A stretch of DNA of 50,930 nucleotides, from NCBI GenBank assembly GCA_905221605.1, contig CAJNDS010002116.1, positions 613,055 through 663,984 of the forward strand, read 5' to 3'. Below are positions 1 through 11,489 of this stretch, piece by piece (the first letter of the stretch is position 1; each line of letters begins with the position of its first letter). The stretch comes from Symbiodinium natans. Lineage: Eukaryota > Sar > Dinophyceae > Suessiales > Symbiodiniaceae. The position numbers and the translations under genes are program-made. The notes beneath the pieces were generated by a model. That model was not told the origin of the DNA, made no database searches, and saw only the letters and a program-made list of their open reading frames with translations.

Positions 1-240
<240 letters not shown>

Positions 241-1051
241 CCCCGTGCTGAAGATGTGGGCCGGGTATTCTCGGTGGGTGCATCATGCTGGGGTTTGTCG
301 GGTGCTTTGCCACGCTTCGCCTTGGCGGAGGGAAAGACAAAGAAGAAAGAGAGGCATGAACTGTGTGGGGGAGGGCAACCCGGCAACCCGACCTCAGGCC
401 TTTTGGTCACTTCTGAATACCCCTAAAAATGGAGCGCGCGGGTGGCAGGAAGTAAGAAACATGAAAAGAGCGGTCTCTGCCGCACGAGGGTGCCTCTCTC
501 TGAAGGACTCCTTACGTGCACAGAATAAGGAGACAAAGAGAGAGAAGCACTCCGGAACAATGATGATGGCAAGAAGAGCAAAGCCAGAGGATGGGCTCTC
601 TGTACGCACCTCTTCCCCTAAGCCCTAAGCCCCTTAGTTTGCACGGTGCGCCGTGAGGAGAACAAGCAAAAAAGAAGAGGAAGAGCAACATACAGAAAGA
701 GCATAGACTTGCAAGACATATAACCAGCCAACATTTACATGCCTGGCAGCTTCAGGCTGGCATCCACGAGCAATGGGGTGGCGTTGTGCCACGGCTCGCG
801 CAGGAGGGTCACAAACAGGCAGAGAGATGCACAACAATTTGTACAACAGTTTGTGCGACAGTCCATTGCTAGCTTTCGTGTGATGCAGTAGTCACTCAGT
901 AGTCTTAGTAATCGCCTTACCTAACTTCTCAAAGGCGCAATGATTACAGCAGGCACATGCTGATCTTTTTGAGCCATGTGGAATCCAGGTCTTAGCAGCC
1001 TTAGCAAGATTGAGCAAGCCAAGAACATGTCGTGCTGCACTGTGTGAGCAG
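241..1051. other. Region upstream of the first recognisable TsaD exon
   Basis: No exon could be assigned. The N-terminal TsaD exons (ATP-binding GIETSCD-type motif and the PELASR region) should lie here or further left, but I did not find them. The ORFs on both strands in 245-846 have no recognisable motif. A short telomere-like stretch, CCCTAAGCCCTAAG, sits near 617-632. Confidence 0.4.
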
Positions 1052-3677
1052 GCAATAGATGGAACCGTGGACGAGGCATTGCGACGAGCAGGCCAGCTTG
1101 CACCCAACACAGTAGAGTTGAGGTGCAACCTGTGAAGGGGACGCCTACATGAACAGGAGTTGCAACAGGCGACATATCTGCCGTCGCGGTGACAGCCAAT
1201 ACCTCAGTTTGCCGGCACACATGGAGAAGCCACTCGAGCGTCGAGCACCACGCATATCCGTGCTCTCTAAACGTTTTTGACCGATTTCCTCACCTTGACA
1301 TCTCTTGCCTCAGACGATTTCAGAACTGCTGTTTTGAAGGTGGGACCTGGCCTTGGCCTTTGCCTGGAGGTCGGCGTTCGCAAGGCAGGGCTTGGGGGGT
1401 ATGGGGGGGCTTTGACAACTCCTGTCTTCGCCTAGCCTTGATAATGTGCTGTGCAACTTTGCAACACGCTCAAAACTATGAACTCCCTCGTCCAGGCCAT
1501 CCACATAGCTGCAGAACACAGATTGCCGTTGGCCTGCTTGGCTGAGTTTTGGCTTTTTGGATAAATGTGATTCCGGTGGGGCTGCCAGGTGCGCGTGCAC
1601 CACATGGAAGCTCACATGATGGTGCCAAGCTGAGCAAAGTCGGCTCAACTCGAGACTGTTGCCGCGGTGCCCTTTTCAAAAGGTGACTCGATTGCCTCCT
1701 CCCGCCGAAGCAAGCGAAACAAGTGCGCCATAACAGCGGTGTCGTGGAAAGCCGTGGGGAAATCTGGAGGGCAACGAACTGCGAATTCCGACTTCTCGTG
1801 AAGAGGCCGGCCAGCAGATCCTCGACAGCCAGATTTTCCATTTATTACGCACGCTCGGCAGCTTGGTGGCTGCGTGTCTTTTGCAAAATCGGAGTCTAGT
1901 GCTAAAACGAGTCCATGAGAATGTCGCCAGGCTGTTAGTTTCTGGCGGGCACAACATGGCCGTGCTGACAAGAGGAGCTCTCTGCCAAGTTGATGAAAGA
2001 TGCGCTTTCAAGTTTTGGATGCATTTTTTGAGTTGAACTTTGCCCAGGTTGGCCGGCACACTATCTTGGGCAGCACCATCGACGACTCAATCGGTGAGGC
2101 GTTTGACAAAACGGCTCGGCACTCAACCCCTGCACTTGTGAGCGACATGTGAAGCTGCACGAGATAAGGCCAGGTTGCTGGGGATTACGAAGGCAGCCAG
2201 CTCAACATATCCCTTCAAGCTACCCATCTTGTGGCATGTGTTGCAGACGCCGCTCTCTACTTGCTCCGTCAAAAGACGGCAGAGCCCGCTTTGGTTTTTT
2301 TTGCGCCACGCGAAGGTTCCTGGTGGACCTCATCTAGAACGCTTGGCCAAGGATGGGGATCCAAAGGCTGTTGAGAGTGACGGCTTGTGCTCGGAGCAGC
2401 GTCAAGTGCTCTTTGGCTTGGCCGCCAGGTGCATCCACTTCCAAAGCCGCTTGCAAAAACTAGAGACAAGGCCGACAGGGCCGATTTGTTTGAATGCGTT
2501 GATTTGGAGACATGTGGGTCGGTCTCTACAGTAAACCGAGGGTCCCTTTAGGGGTTCCTTTTCATAAGGCGCCGTAACTTAAGCTAGAGAATTACCCATG
2601 TGTCGCAAGTCTATTCATGCATAGTGCCTGCAGGTCTTGCAAGAAGGCTGCAACTACTCTTTTTCGGGATTGAAGACAGCAGTCAGGCCCAGAGTTCTAC
2701 TGTGCTTAGAAGACCTACAGTACCAACCTGACAGTACCTGACCTACGTGCCACGCAAGCAAATCATGGATCCAGTGCGTGCTAGGACGCTGGTTGAGCGG
2801 GAGTTGCACAGCGCAAAGTCGGCCGCTTTGTCCGAGGATCAGCGGGCAACCCGAAGGATTGTGCTAGATGTTTGCAGCCTTTCTTCTCCAGGAGGAACTC
2901 CACAAAGCCAAAGCAGATGTAGCTGCCGCGCTTAGGCCTTGGGTTCTAGCGGAAGTGATTGTTGCAATTTCCGTCCTAGAGTAGCCCAGGTTTCAGCACA
3001 TGGCTGTGCGCCATTTGTGCGAACGAGCTTCACGAGCTGCAGGCTGCTTCGATTGACCTTCAAGGATCATCAGGTCTCATAAGCATTTTTTCCGTTTCCT
3101 CTCTGTGAGGCTGGGCTCTGGAACTGGAGCCTGGCACCAAATGTCTCGCCGGAGGCCTATTGAGAGTGGAAGCATTCGCCAACGCAATTCCGTAGACGCT
3201 GCTGCAAGTGCGGCTGCTACTTGTATTGGCTGCTTCGGCAGTTCAGCCTCCTGAGGTGGTGGCAGGCGGTGTAGCCGCCAACCAGGCAGTGCGGAAAGGA
3301 CTGGAGGAGGTGCCTGGAGTGGTGGTCACCATTTCTCTTCGGCAGACATTCGAAGACTTGCTGAGCAGACGTGTGTTTTGATTCAATGAGGTGGCCAGAG
3401 AGCACAGCTTGCAGATGTGCTGTCCACCCCCGAGGTTGGGTCTTGAGCAGCTTTGCACTTGAGCAGCTTTGCAGCGTGTGCTGGGCGAATCGCATTGCGC
3501 TGCATGGCGAGGCTCTGCGTTGACAACGGTGTCATGGTGGTGCTGGGCTTGAACAGTTGCATACTTGTAGTCACGGCATATGTTGGAAGATGTTGGAAGC
3601 TTGAGGCTTGGGCAGGGATTGAGCGCTTACTCCTTGGCCTCTTCGAGGACACGGTAGCCTGCACGGCTAGGATGTAA
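1052..3677 (+). CDS. TsaD/Qri7 (OSGEPL1-type) tRNA N6-threonylcarbamoyl-adenosine synthase, multi-exon, N-terminus not located
   Basis: The family transfers the threonylcarbamoyl group to A37 of ANN-decoding tRNAs. The long bacterial/organellar form fits mitochondrion or plastid. Exons read: 1052-about 1119 (helix GTVDEALRRAGQ); 1169-1194 (ISAVAVT); 1340-about 1384 (VGPGLGLCLEVG); 1589-1621 (metal-binding VHHMEAH); 1931-1988 (LLVSGGHN); 2048-2118 (ILGSTIDDSIGEAFDKTA); a 19-nt microexon 2174-2192 (LLGITK with flanks); 2316-2376 (VPGGPHLERLAKDGDP); 2647-2686 (YSFSGLKTAV); 2785-2845; 2892-2929 (KADVAAA); 2990-about 3040 (FQHMAVRHL); 3256-3309 (VVAGGVAANQAVRKGLEE); 3512-3539 (LCVDNGVMV, metal-ligand Asp); 3606-3677 (AWAGIERLLLG, stop TAA). 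All joins given are in frame. Nine introns are placed (6 GC, 3 GT), 46-270 nt. VPGGP replaces the usual YPGGP. Exons between 1390-1588, 1622-1930 and 3041-3255 are incomplete in my reading. Confidence 0.93.
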
Positions 3678-3896
3678 CATTGTTGCTAGCAAGCTACATA
3701 GTGCCACGAAGGCGAGGTTCGGAACAAGCTCCCGCAGCTTGCAAACACGATCATATCCACTTTCATTGATTGTGAATATACACGGTTTAGATTAGCAGGA
3801 GCCTCCTTCTGCTGACAGCTGCAGACTCAGCTGACACAGTCTGCGTGGATCCCATAGGCTTGGAATCCTGCCTCGTGTTTCGCAAGTTTCGCAGCC

Positions 3897-4217
3897 ATGG
3901 TAGGTGCTGACAGTCACGTGGAGATACGGCCGCGCTGGCCTTTGGGAGAAAGAGACCCGTCGCCAACCCAGTGGCTTCAGAGCTGCTGGCGGAGCTGCCC
4001 GAGATTCCTCGAAGCAGTGCCCCAAGGCGGAGCCAGCAACAAAAGGTCCCGAAAGGCCATCGGCTTCCGGAACCATTTCGCCTTTGACGCATCTGGCATA
4101 CTGGAAAAGGTCAGAAGCGGAAAGCTCCTGCAGCCGAGCTTACACAATCTGCCAATGAAGCAGAGGCTCAAAGATGTCCAAAAGAATTGCACAGCATGCC
4201 GCAGAATGAGCCCATGA
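3897..4217 (+). CDS. Hypothetical ORF or exon pair, unrecognised
   Basis: A 106-codon frame ends at 4217. Its second half (from about 4045) reads like coding sequence: Lys/Arg-rich, then a helix-like ILEKVRSGKLLQPSLHNL segment. An overlapping frame over 3965-4050 reads ELLAELPEIPRSS and is equally coding-like, so two exons in different frames may meet here. It lies 220 bases after the TsaD stop in the same orientation. No family is recognised. Confidence 0.25.
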   Translation: MVGADSHVEIRPRWPLGERDPSPTQWLQSCWRSCPRFLEAVPQGGASNKRSRKAIGFRNHFAFDASGILEKVRSGKLLQPSLHNLPMKQRLKDVQKNCTACRRMSP

Positions 4218-5400
4218 GATGTTGTGAAGGCAAAGACTCGATGCGTGGAGGATTCGGAGGATCCTGACCAGTCCAAGGCCTCTTTGGCAGTGGCGATGCA
4301 GTGTGCGCACAGCCTGCTTGCATGATAGAAACTGGTACAGTAGAGCAGGTGCTGGTGTGAGAGCTCACACGCAGCATGTCTCAAATGGTGTCCTGCATCA
4401 TTCTGCACCCGTAGCGCAGTTGTGGCACTTTCATGCTTGTAGGTTTGTGACACGTCCAGATGTCCAGAAGTAATTGCAATATTCTGCACATTGTTTCACT
4501 TCCTTCAGGATGCCTCTGCCGCGCAGTTAAAAGGAGAGCACTCGACTTGGCATTGCGCATATGTGTAGCCCTTTTTAGACAATTTCCGTCTCCCCAATGT
4601 AGGGACCGCTCCCGGGCGCCTGGGGTCGGAGGCGGGGGGGGGCATGCCACCGAAACATTCGGACGATGGCCGAAATGTCTTTAGAGAGGAGCCTGCCTGA
4701 CCCCCATCAAAATGTCACTGGACCTTCTTCAAGACGGCAAGTTTGTCTACATAGACCAGCTCCATACTAAAGCCAGTAGGACTTGGAACGAAGTTCCAAA
4801 AAGGTCCAGATACTTACTTGTTCATTTTGCCATGTTCGTCTTCCCCCCTTACAAGTTTTCGAGACAAGGTTCAATCTTTTGGGGCTTGTGCCAGGCCTGT
4901 GCTGTAGCATTCGCATTGCAGGTCCATGTCCATGTCCATGTTCCGAAGATAACGCAAAGCGGCACGCAGCACGCAGCAGAAGCAGCGACAAGTGGGAACA
5001 TCTATTTGGGGTTGTTATTCGAAATCGGGTTATCAAAGTTATAGAACTGTGGCGAACCGCAAACAAACGGGAGCCATGAGACCGTCAGTCAGCATGCGCC
5101 GAGTCTACAGAAATTTGTGCCAACAAAGCACAAAACAACCCACGCCATGCATTCGGAAATGGCATTTAGACCTGGTTTTCATCAACGGACAAGCAGGACA
5201 GGATGCTTTCTCTTGTGAGATGTCCGTCGCTGAAGTGGTGCAGTGCAGTTTGGCATCCTGTCGACATTGACAGGAGAGGTGCTTTTCTTCTCGCTGTCGC
5301 AGTTGCTCTGAGCTATTGTGTTTCAACTTTCGTCTTCCCGAACATCGCAAAGGCACCGCAATGTGATGGGGTGTGCATGTGTGGCACAAAAAAGGTGATT
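4218..5400. other. No gene recognised
   Basis: ORFs are short and overlap on both strands. There is a G-run near 4633-4642 and a small repeat of the hexamer TCCATG at 4923-4941. Nothing else supportable was seen. Confidence 0.4.
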
Positions 5401-7170
5401 TGATGACAGGCGTGCTCGCGCGAGGATGTGGCACGAAGAGTGGTCAGGCAGGCCGCCAAGGAGCTTGCAGTTCGTTGAGCGTTGCGTAAAGTGTTTCGGC
5501 CCCGAGCCGCGTATTCCAGGAGAGAAATCCAGTGGAACGAATGCAGAGGTTTCTTCGACCCCGCATGGGGAAGGTGGGAAAAAGGAAAGCACGAAGCACA
5601 AGGGTCAGCAAAACCCGACAGCAAGCATTCCTGTGCAGGGAACTGTGCGTGAGTTGCCTCCAAATGCAGAGATGATCGGCAGTTTGAAAATTGTGTACGA
5701 GGCGCAGACAGGGTGCCGGATCTGGATGTGTTACGTGAGCACACACGTGCCGAGGTAGTTTTGCAGAAGCCGATGGGTATCGTCCTGGAAGATGGGCCGC
5801 AAGGGCCAGGATAAATGGCAATGCGTGTTTTAGCTGGGGAGATGCTGGGGAGACTATTTTTGAACATTGTTGGAATTTGCGGCAGGATTCGGAGTTGGTG
5901 TGGCAGACGTGCTTGAAAGCGGCAGCGCGTCCCCTGCTGCAAAGCCACGTGCAGACTCGTGCCGCCTTCTCCATACGCTTAAAGTTTGCCGCCGTGTTGC
6001 GAGGTACAAGCTCCTCCAGGAAGTACTTGAAGATGGGAAAGATTCCATGTGGATTCAGGAGCCACGTGTGTTGTACTATCCAGTGGGACTGTGAAGGCGT
6101 GTCCCCGGCTTTCGAAGAGAGCCGAGAAACTTGAAGACGATTGCACAAATGCAAGTTTACTAACTTATTCCACTCATACGTAGGACAACACGAAGTGCAG
6201 CAAGAAGAACGATGGCAATGGCCGTAGCAATAGCCAGCTGGCAATCAACAACGCACACTGCAGGAAGACATTCCACTTGCAGCAACAGTTAACTACATCC
6301 TGATGCTAAGAGCAAGGATCTTTACAATACGGTGGGCGAGAGGCCGCGATTGACAGTCGGTCTCAGCATGGGTGAGAGAGCCACAACAGGCACGTCAGCA
6401 GTTGTCTTTCGACCTGGACGTCCGAATGTCTGATTGCGGTCTCCGAATTCGCCGTGTGAATCTGGCCACGCCCTGCGATTACTGTACTATTGCTAACGTT
6501 ATGTGATGTGGGGCGGCCGAATGTTGTCATTGCCACCTCGTTTCTCACGTCTGCAGCCGCAGCATGGCTGAAGGAGGGGGATGAACTTGAGGCAGTCAAC
6601 GGCGAGCCACTAGACGGATTCAAGGCGGGTCTCATGGCAGTTTGGGTTTTGCACACAGTGCGACCTCTTTGCGGGCATGTAGACTTGTTGACTTGCGAAA
6701 TAGGAGAAGGCGACGGAGCTCGTGCAGAAGTCTGGGGATGAAGTCAAACTGACGCTTTCCCGGCCTCGCAAAGGGTACATCAAGGCTTGAGGGTTGAGAG
6801 TTGACTGGGCAGGGAGACTTCAGGCCATACCTCTTCCATATCATCCTGCACAGGTGGTTTTTCCTGGTGGGAAGTCCATAACGTCTCCACGGGCCGCCAC
6901 TTTGGATAGGCTTGCAGAAAAGGCGGCCAGCACAAACATCCCCAAACATCCCTTGCAGACATTGAAACCTGCAAGCTGTGAGGTGGGCTACAGGTCTGGC
7001 TGCACATGCAAGGACGGCCGAAGCCCCGAGTTTGGGCCTTGACAACGAAAAGAACATCGCCAAAAATGTCATTCATCAGAGTGGATCGGGGCCGCCCCAC
7101 CAGGTGCTTTTACAAAGATCCGGCGACCGGTGAGGTCTATGTCCTCCCGCTGCTACTTACCTTGATTTGA
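5401..7170 (+). CDS. PDZ-domain protein, multi-exon, ends not fixed
   Basis: PDZ domains bind C-terminal peptides as scaffolds. Three pieces carry the fold. About 5745-5812 holds the carboxylate-loop strand (VVLQKPMGIVLEDG). About 6508-6624 holds the middle (IATSFLTSAAAAWLKEGDEL, then EAVNGEPLDGFK), the usual Ala-rich helix and GDEL-AVNG turn. Exon 6704-6784 (EKATELVQKSGDEVKLTLSR) holds the last helix and strand. The 6625-6703 intron is GC-AG and joins in frame. An upstream helix-like piece (EDVARRVVRQAAKELAVR) lies at about 5420-5476. A downstream piece (CFYKDPATGEVYVLPL) at about 7100-7155 may belong to the same protein. Large minus-strand ORFs overlap 5313-6244 but show no family motif. 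Start and stop are not established. Confidence 0.6.
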
Positions 7171-8119
7171 TTGCAATGCAATATGGCAACGCAAAGAACA
7201 AAACGAGTGGGAAGGATGCTTGATGCTATCTCTTGCTAGGAATGTGCCTGGACTCGTGCCATCAGTGCTTTTGACTCAGACTGCACAACCACATGGGTGC
7301 GGCGCACGTGTGCATGTTCCGCTGAGGTGGCGCAGATCGGATGAGGGTGGGGTGAGGCCATCCGAAGCGGCAGAACAGTGCCTAAATATCCAAAGGGTTG
7401 CGCGATCTCTGACAAGGCCAGGGGAAGCCGAGTTTGAATGCTGGGGCCTTGGTGCTATCCATCGATTACAACACCCTTGGTTTTTGCGGTGTTGTGTGGG
7501 GTGTTGAGTTAAGGATATTGGCTTGAGCTTCTGGGGTTTATCGTAAACCCTGAACTTAAAAGTTGGCCGTGTGCACGATCGTCGTAGCAAACGCTCATGT
7601 CGATTCTTGCGATCTCTCTCCGCAGTTACAGCCATCATGCAAGGATGTTGGTTGCAGCGATTGACTTGAGCTGTTGCGCCACAGTGATGGATGAGCTCTT
7701 GCTGCGAAAGCCTGCCTACACTGCAGGCTACACACCACAAAACCGCCAGGTTTCAAGATATAAGAGCATGCTTGGAACCTAAGAAAGATTTCTCCTGTAC
7801 CAGAACCCAATGCAAATCAGCAATTTGCCACCTGTAGATTCGCCCACAACAGTAGTTAGCTTTTCGAACAGGTTGCATGTTGTCGGGACCGCAGGCAAGA
7901 TTGGAATTGCAACCACGAAAGCGGCCCGCAACACCTATCCCGCGGTGGGTAAAGCCCAAAGGCGTACATGAACGAAACGGCCAAAAAGAGCCACGCAAAA
8001 CATGACACATCCCTTTTAATCATGCAAAATGGTCTCGCAAACCCTGGTGTCTCATCTTCGTGCTTCCTACCCAGACTTTGACAAGTAAGCCTCATGAATC
8101 AAAAATAGGCTTGCGCAAG

Positions 8120-8228
8120 GACTCGAGAAATGGATACTGTAGACGCTGTATGGATTCAGAGTTGGCACAAGTACGGGTCACGCATTTTCATGGCGATTGC
8201 AGGACGTAGCGGACAACTCAGGAAAAAG
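8120..8228 (+). CDS. Probable exon with GTAAGT donor, unrecognised
   Basis: A frame with no stop begins after an AG|G acceptor at 8118-8119, contains an ATG at 8130 and runs 33 codons (MDTVDAVWIQSWHKYGSRIF and onward) to a GTAAGT donor at 8229. A second exon-like piece (IPLRLVPAPEEYEKAIK) lies near 8492-8545. They may be later exons of the PDZ gene or a separate gene. No family is recognised. Confidence 0.4.
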
Positions 8229-8649
8229 GTAAGTGGCCATTTGTTTAGGAGAAAGCATTTGACAAAGTTATACATTCGCTTCTAGCACATAGGAGCTCTA
8301 GCCAGCATCGCCCCCTTCTGGCTATGATTGCTGCGTTTGAGGTTTTAAGCCTGCAGACGCAGGGCGGTAGGGCGTGTCGTGTCGTCACAGGGCTGGACTT
8401 CCTTTAATGAGTCAAGCGTCAACCCTGAAAAAGGGTAGATGCAAGAAGTGATTTCATGAGCGCGTGTATCTGTGGGCCGTGAGCCAGCGCAAGGTTGGAT
8501 TCCTTTGCGCCTTGTGCCAGCTCCTGAAGAGTATGAGAAAGCTATCAAGGCGGACAGCACTTTTTCTTCAACCGTTTGAATTTTGCAAGTATGGCCTTTT
8601 GCGTGCGGCTTGCAGGAAGAAGCTGCGGAGAGTGACTTGGTTCTAAGTT

Positions 8650-10091
8650 TAGAGTTTAGGGTTCGCAGTTCCGAGCTCAGGCTTCAGTTTGTTGAGTTCA
8701 GGAATACGAACAGAGTCCTGGTAGAAATAGGTTTGTTGAGATAGAACGATGTCCAGTGTGCCGTTGTGCTTGCGAAATGGCCAAGGTGCAAGACGTGAGC
8801 GTGAATAGCTAAAGTCCGCCTTCAACTTTCAACCGTTTTCGCGCGCACTTCTGCGCAACCATGATTTTTCCGACGAGAGAAAGGAAAAACAGAGTGCAAG
8901 GTCGCTTCGGCCAGGGAGTCCAGTAACTTAACCACTTCCAGACACCGAACCAAAGAGGCATAGTGGCATAGTGAGGCATGCTTGGGTCGTAGAGGCAAGA
9001 GATGGAGATATGTGCCCGTACGTAATAGGCTGCAGGAGGTTGGAGGTCTGAGAAGAGCTACAGCTACACATGTCTTTGAGCTTCGTTTCGATGATTCGAG
9101 CTGAGTGTCGGGCGTGGCTTTGCTGAAAGCCAAGGTAGGGCCGCATGCGCCATAAACATCCCTTGCTAAGTTCTGAGCCCGAAGCCCTTGAGTCCTGAAC
9201 TCGTGGCACGTGGTGCACAGGTGCGAGGCTACTAGGCAGAGGGCAACAAACGCCTAGCACACGTTAATCCGCCTCAGTTTGTCAGGGGTCACCGACATCT
9301 ACCTTTGGGCATTGCGCGGGAAAATTGGAACGATGCCAACACGTGTTGCATGGCCCTGCACAAGGATGACATGCAGACGCGCACATGACGAAGCAATACC
9401 AAGTGTTAAAACTCCTACTAAAGCCTAAGCTCAACATCCCGAATCCCGATCTTGGTCTTGTCGTGTCCAAAGAGAGACAAGAGAGACCCTCTGGCAAAGC
9501 GCGCCACACGAAGACAGAGACATAGAGCAAAGGGTCCGATGAGGAAGCTGCCTTTGTGGGTCTCGATCGTGTAGGTTTTGAAATGTTTTGAAGGTTTAGG
9601 TTTGGGGCCATCGACGTAACACCGAAGTTTGGTTGCAGCACCATTGATGCCGAGCAGCACTAAGCGGAATCTTTGATCTCTGGGTTCTACGGCACATTTG
9701 CTAGCGAAGAGGGTTAAACATGAAGCACAGGTGTCTGCAGCATTGCGAGGTCATACGGGCCACAAGTAGGGGGGGGGGGGTAGACCAAACTCAAGGCCAG
9801 GGCATGTGCACGACAAGGAGCCACAAACATTCGCATCACATGGTGCGCCGTGTAATTCGAACTTCAATTGGGTGGGCTCGGGAAGGATGATTTAGGATGG
9901 TGGTGCGGTGTTGTCCTCGCGGCTCAACGAGACCTTGGGCACAGAGTTTAGCCCTTTCCATTTTAGGAGTTTCAAGGTCATGAATGCACAGGCCGCCTTG
10001 GAAGGTCAGTCGTATCGACCTCACTGAGGTATCTTTCCTTTTCGGGGTCTTTGACGATGCATGACCTGACTGTTTATGGTTTGTTTATGAC
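8650..10091. other. No gene recognised
   Basis: Short ORFs only, none with a recognisable motif. There is a telomere-like TTTAGGGTT near 8654-8662 and a G-run of about 10 at 9770-9780. This is probably the spacer between the PDZ-region gene and the 10.1-kb gene. Confidence 0.4.
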
Positions 10092-10763
10092 TTGTTCATG
10101 ACATTCATGATCAGATCCCCGCCGTCCGCGTGCCATGGCAGGGTCCCTCAGGGCAGGACTTTAAGGGCCCGAAGAGGGAGAAGCCGCCTTGGAGTTGTAC
10201 CATGGATACCATGGCTGGGAACGTGCTGCAGCTTTCGACCGTCAATGTGCTTTGTGAATGCCAAGATAGCCCCTTGCGGAACGCGGGCAGCCAGTAAAGT
10301 CGGCAGAGCCGCCGACTTGCGAGTCACACTGCCCGCGTCGGCAGTTCTGAGCACCGGGGCAGCAGCGGCACCACCTGCTGGTCAAGTTCTTGTCGTCACG
10401 CTTTGTGCAGTCGTTCCAGTCATGTATTGGTGGTATGTTCTTGTTCCCTTCAAGAGACGTGAGCTGGCTACGAGCAAGCGCAGAGGTGACGTGAAGGAGT
10501 ATCTTCAAGATTTGGCCGAAGCACCGGCAGAGGAACGGAGGCCAGAAAAGTGGCTCTACGACAAGTATTTGCGTGAGGCCGAGCTCATGGAAAGTACCGA
10601 GGCATCTGGACTCCCGCAGGTAGTTCAAACGGTTGAGAAAGAACTTCAGCAACAGCTGCCAGGCGGTGGATTCTGGAGCTTTGACAATCCTGTTTTCGTT
10701 TGTTTAACCATGCTGCTGATATTCTGCACCACACAAGTGATCATGCACAGTTTGCAAGGGTGA
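10092..10763 (+). CDS. Plastid-type two-span membrane protein of unknown function, apparently intronless
   Basis: A continuous 223-codon frame ends at TGA 10761-10763. The first ~95 residues are Arg/Ala/Ser-rich with a hydrophobic stretch, like a dinoflagellate plastid-targeting leader. A membrane span follows at about residues 98-116 (VLVVTLCAVVPVMYWWYVLV). A charged soluble part comes next (KRRGDVKEYLQDL, then RRPEKWLYDKYLREAELME), and a second span near the C-terminus (NPVFVCLTMLLIFCTTQVI). Targeting is inferred from composition. The frame could be one large exon and the first ATG is uncertain. A one-exon structure is unusual beside its intron-rich neighbours. Confidence 0.6.
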   Translation: MFMTFMIRSPPSACHGRVPQGRTLRARRGRSRLGVVPWIPWLGTCCSFRPSMCFVNAKIAPCGTRAASKVGRAADLRVTLPASAVLSTGAAAAPPAGQVLVVTLCAVVPVMYWWYVLVPFKRRELATSKRRGDVKEYLQDLAEAPAEERRPEKWLYDKYLREAELMESTEASGLPQVVQTVEKELQQQLPGGGFWSFDNPVFVCLTMLLIFCTTQVIMHSLQG

Positions 10764-11489
10764 TTCTTGCTGGTCGCCGGTGTGCACCTTTTCGAATGAA
10801 CCAGAGACCTCTCTAAGTGCGAGAGAGCTCTCCTCCTCGAGTTGAGTGAGAAAGTGCGGAGAGTGTGAAGATGGCCGTGTAGGTTCCCTTGCATGAAGGC
10901 TCTCCCTTTGAAGGCTCCCGGACTGCTCCTCCTTAGAGAGCACCCCCTCTCTCGCCTACCCCCCCCCCCCCCCCCCCCCCCCCCCTAGCTTTGGGACTGG
11001 CACACGAGGCTGTGCCAAGCTCCAAGAACCTCCCGCGATGCCACGAATCGACGGTGGATGGGTCAGCATTGGTCAGCATTGTCAGCATTGAAAAGCACTT
11101 CTTGGCACGCTTCTGACAGAGTGCCACTATAGATAATTGTCTCGTTTCTAGCTGACGGAGGACATGCCGCAAAGACAAAGCATGTAGGCCGCTGTTGAAG
11201 ATCGCGGAGAACTGATATAAGTGTCTGATAGCCTTCTCACGTATTTGTAGGTTACGTTCCACGGACAAGGCCAGCTCCCCCTGTTAGTTGATGGCGCGGC
11301 TCGCTTTAGATTCTGTGCCTGGCCTTGACCGGAACCCAGCCGTGATCCAAGTCTTCCCAAGTTTTCTGTGGTTGCTCGGGTACAGTCGAGCCATAGAGTT
11401 GACTCGAGTGACCCTGTGAGCGGTGTGAGGTTCATGAGCCAACTTGCTACCGGTGTGGCTTGCCCTGAGAGTATCCATTGATTTCCTGA
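10764..11489. other. Spacer with a C homopolymer
   Basis: A C-run of about 27 bases lies at 10959-10985. A short TCAGCATTG motif is repeated three times at 11061-11088. No gene recognised. Confidence 0.5.

Noticed and set aside
5313-6244. Two long minus-strand ORFs (211 and 266 codons)
   Set aside because: No recognisable motif. They overlap the PDZ pieces on the + strand, which do show family motifs and a valid splice join.
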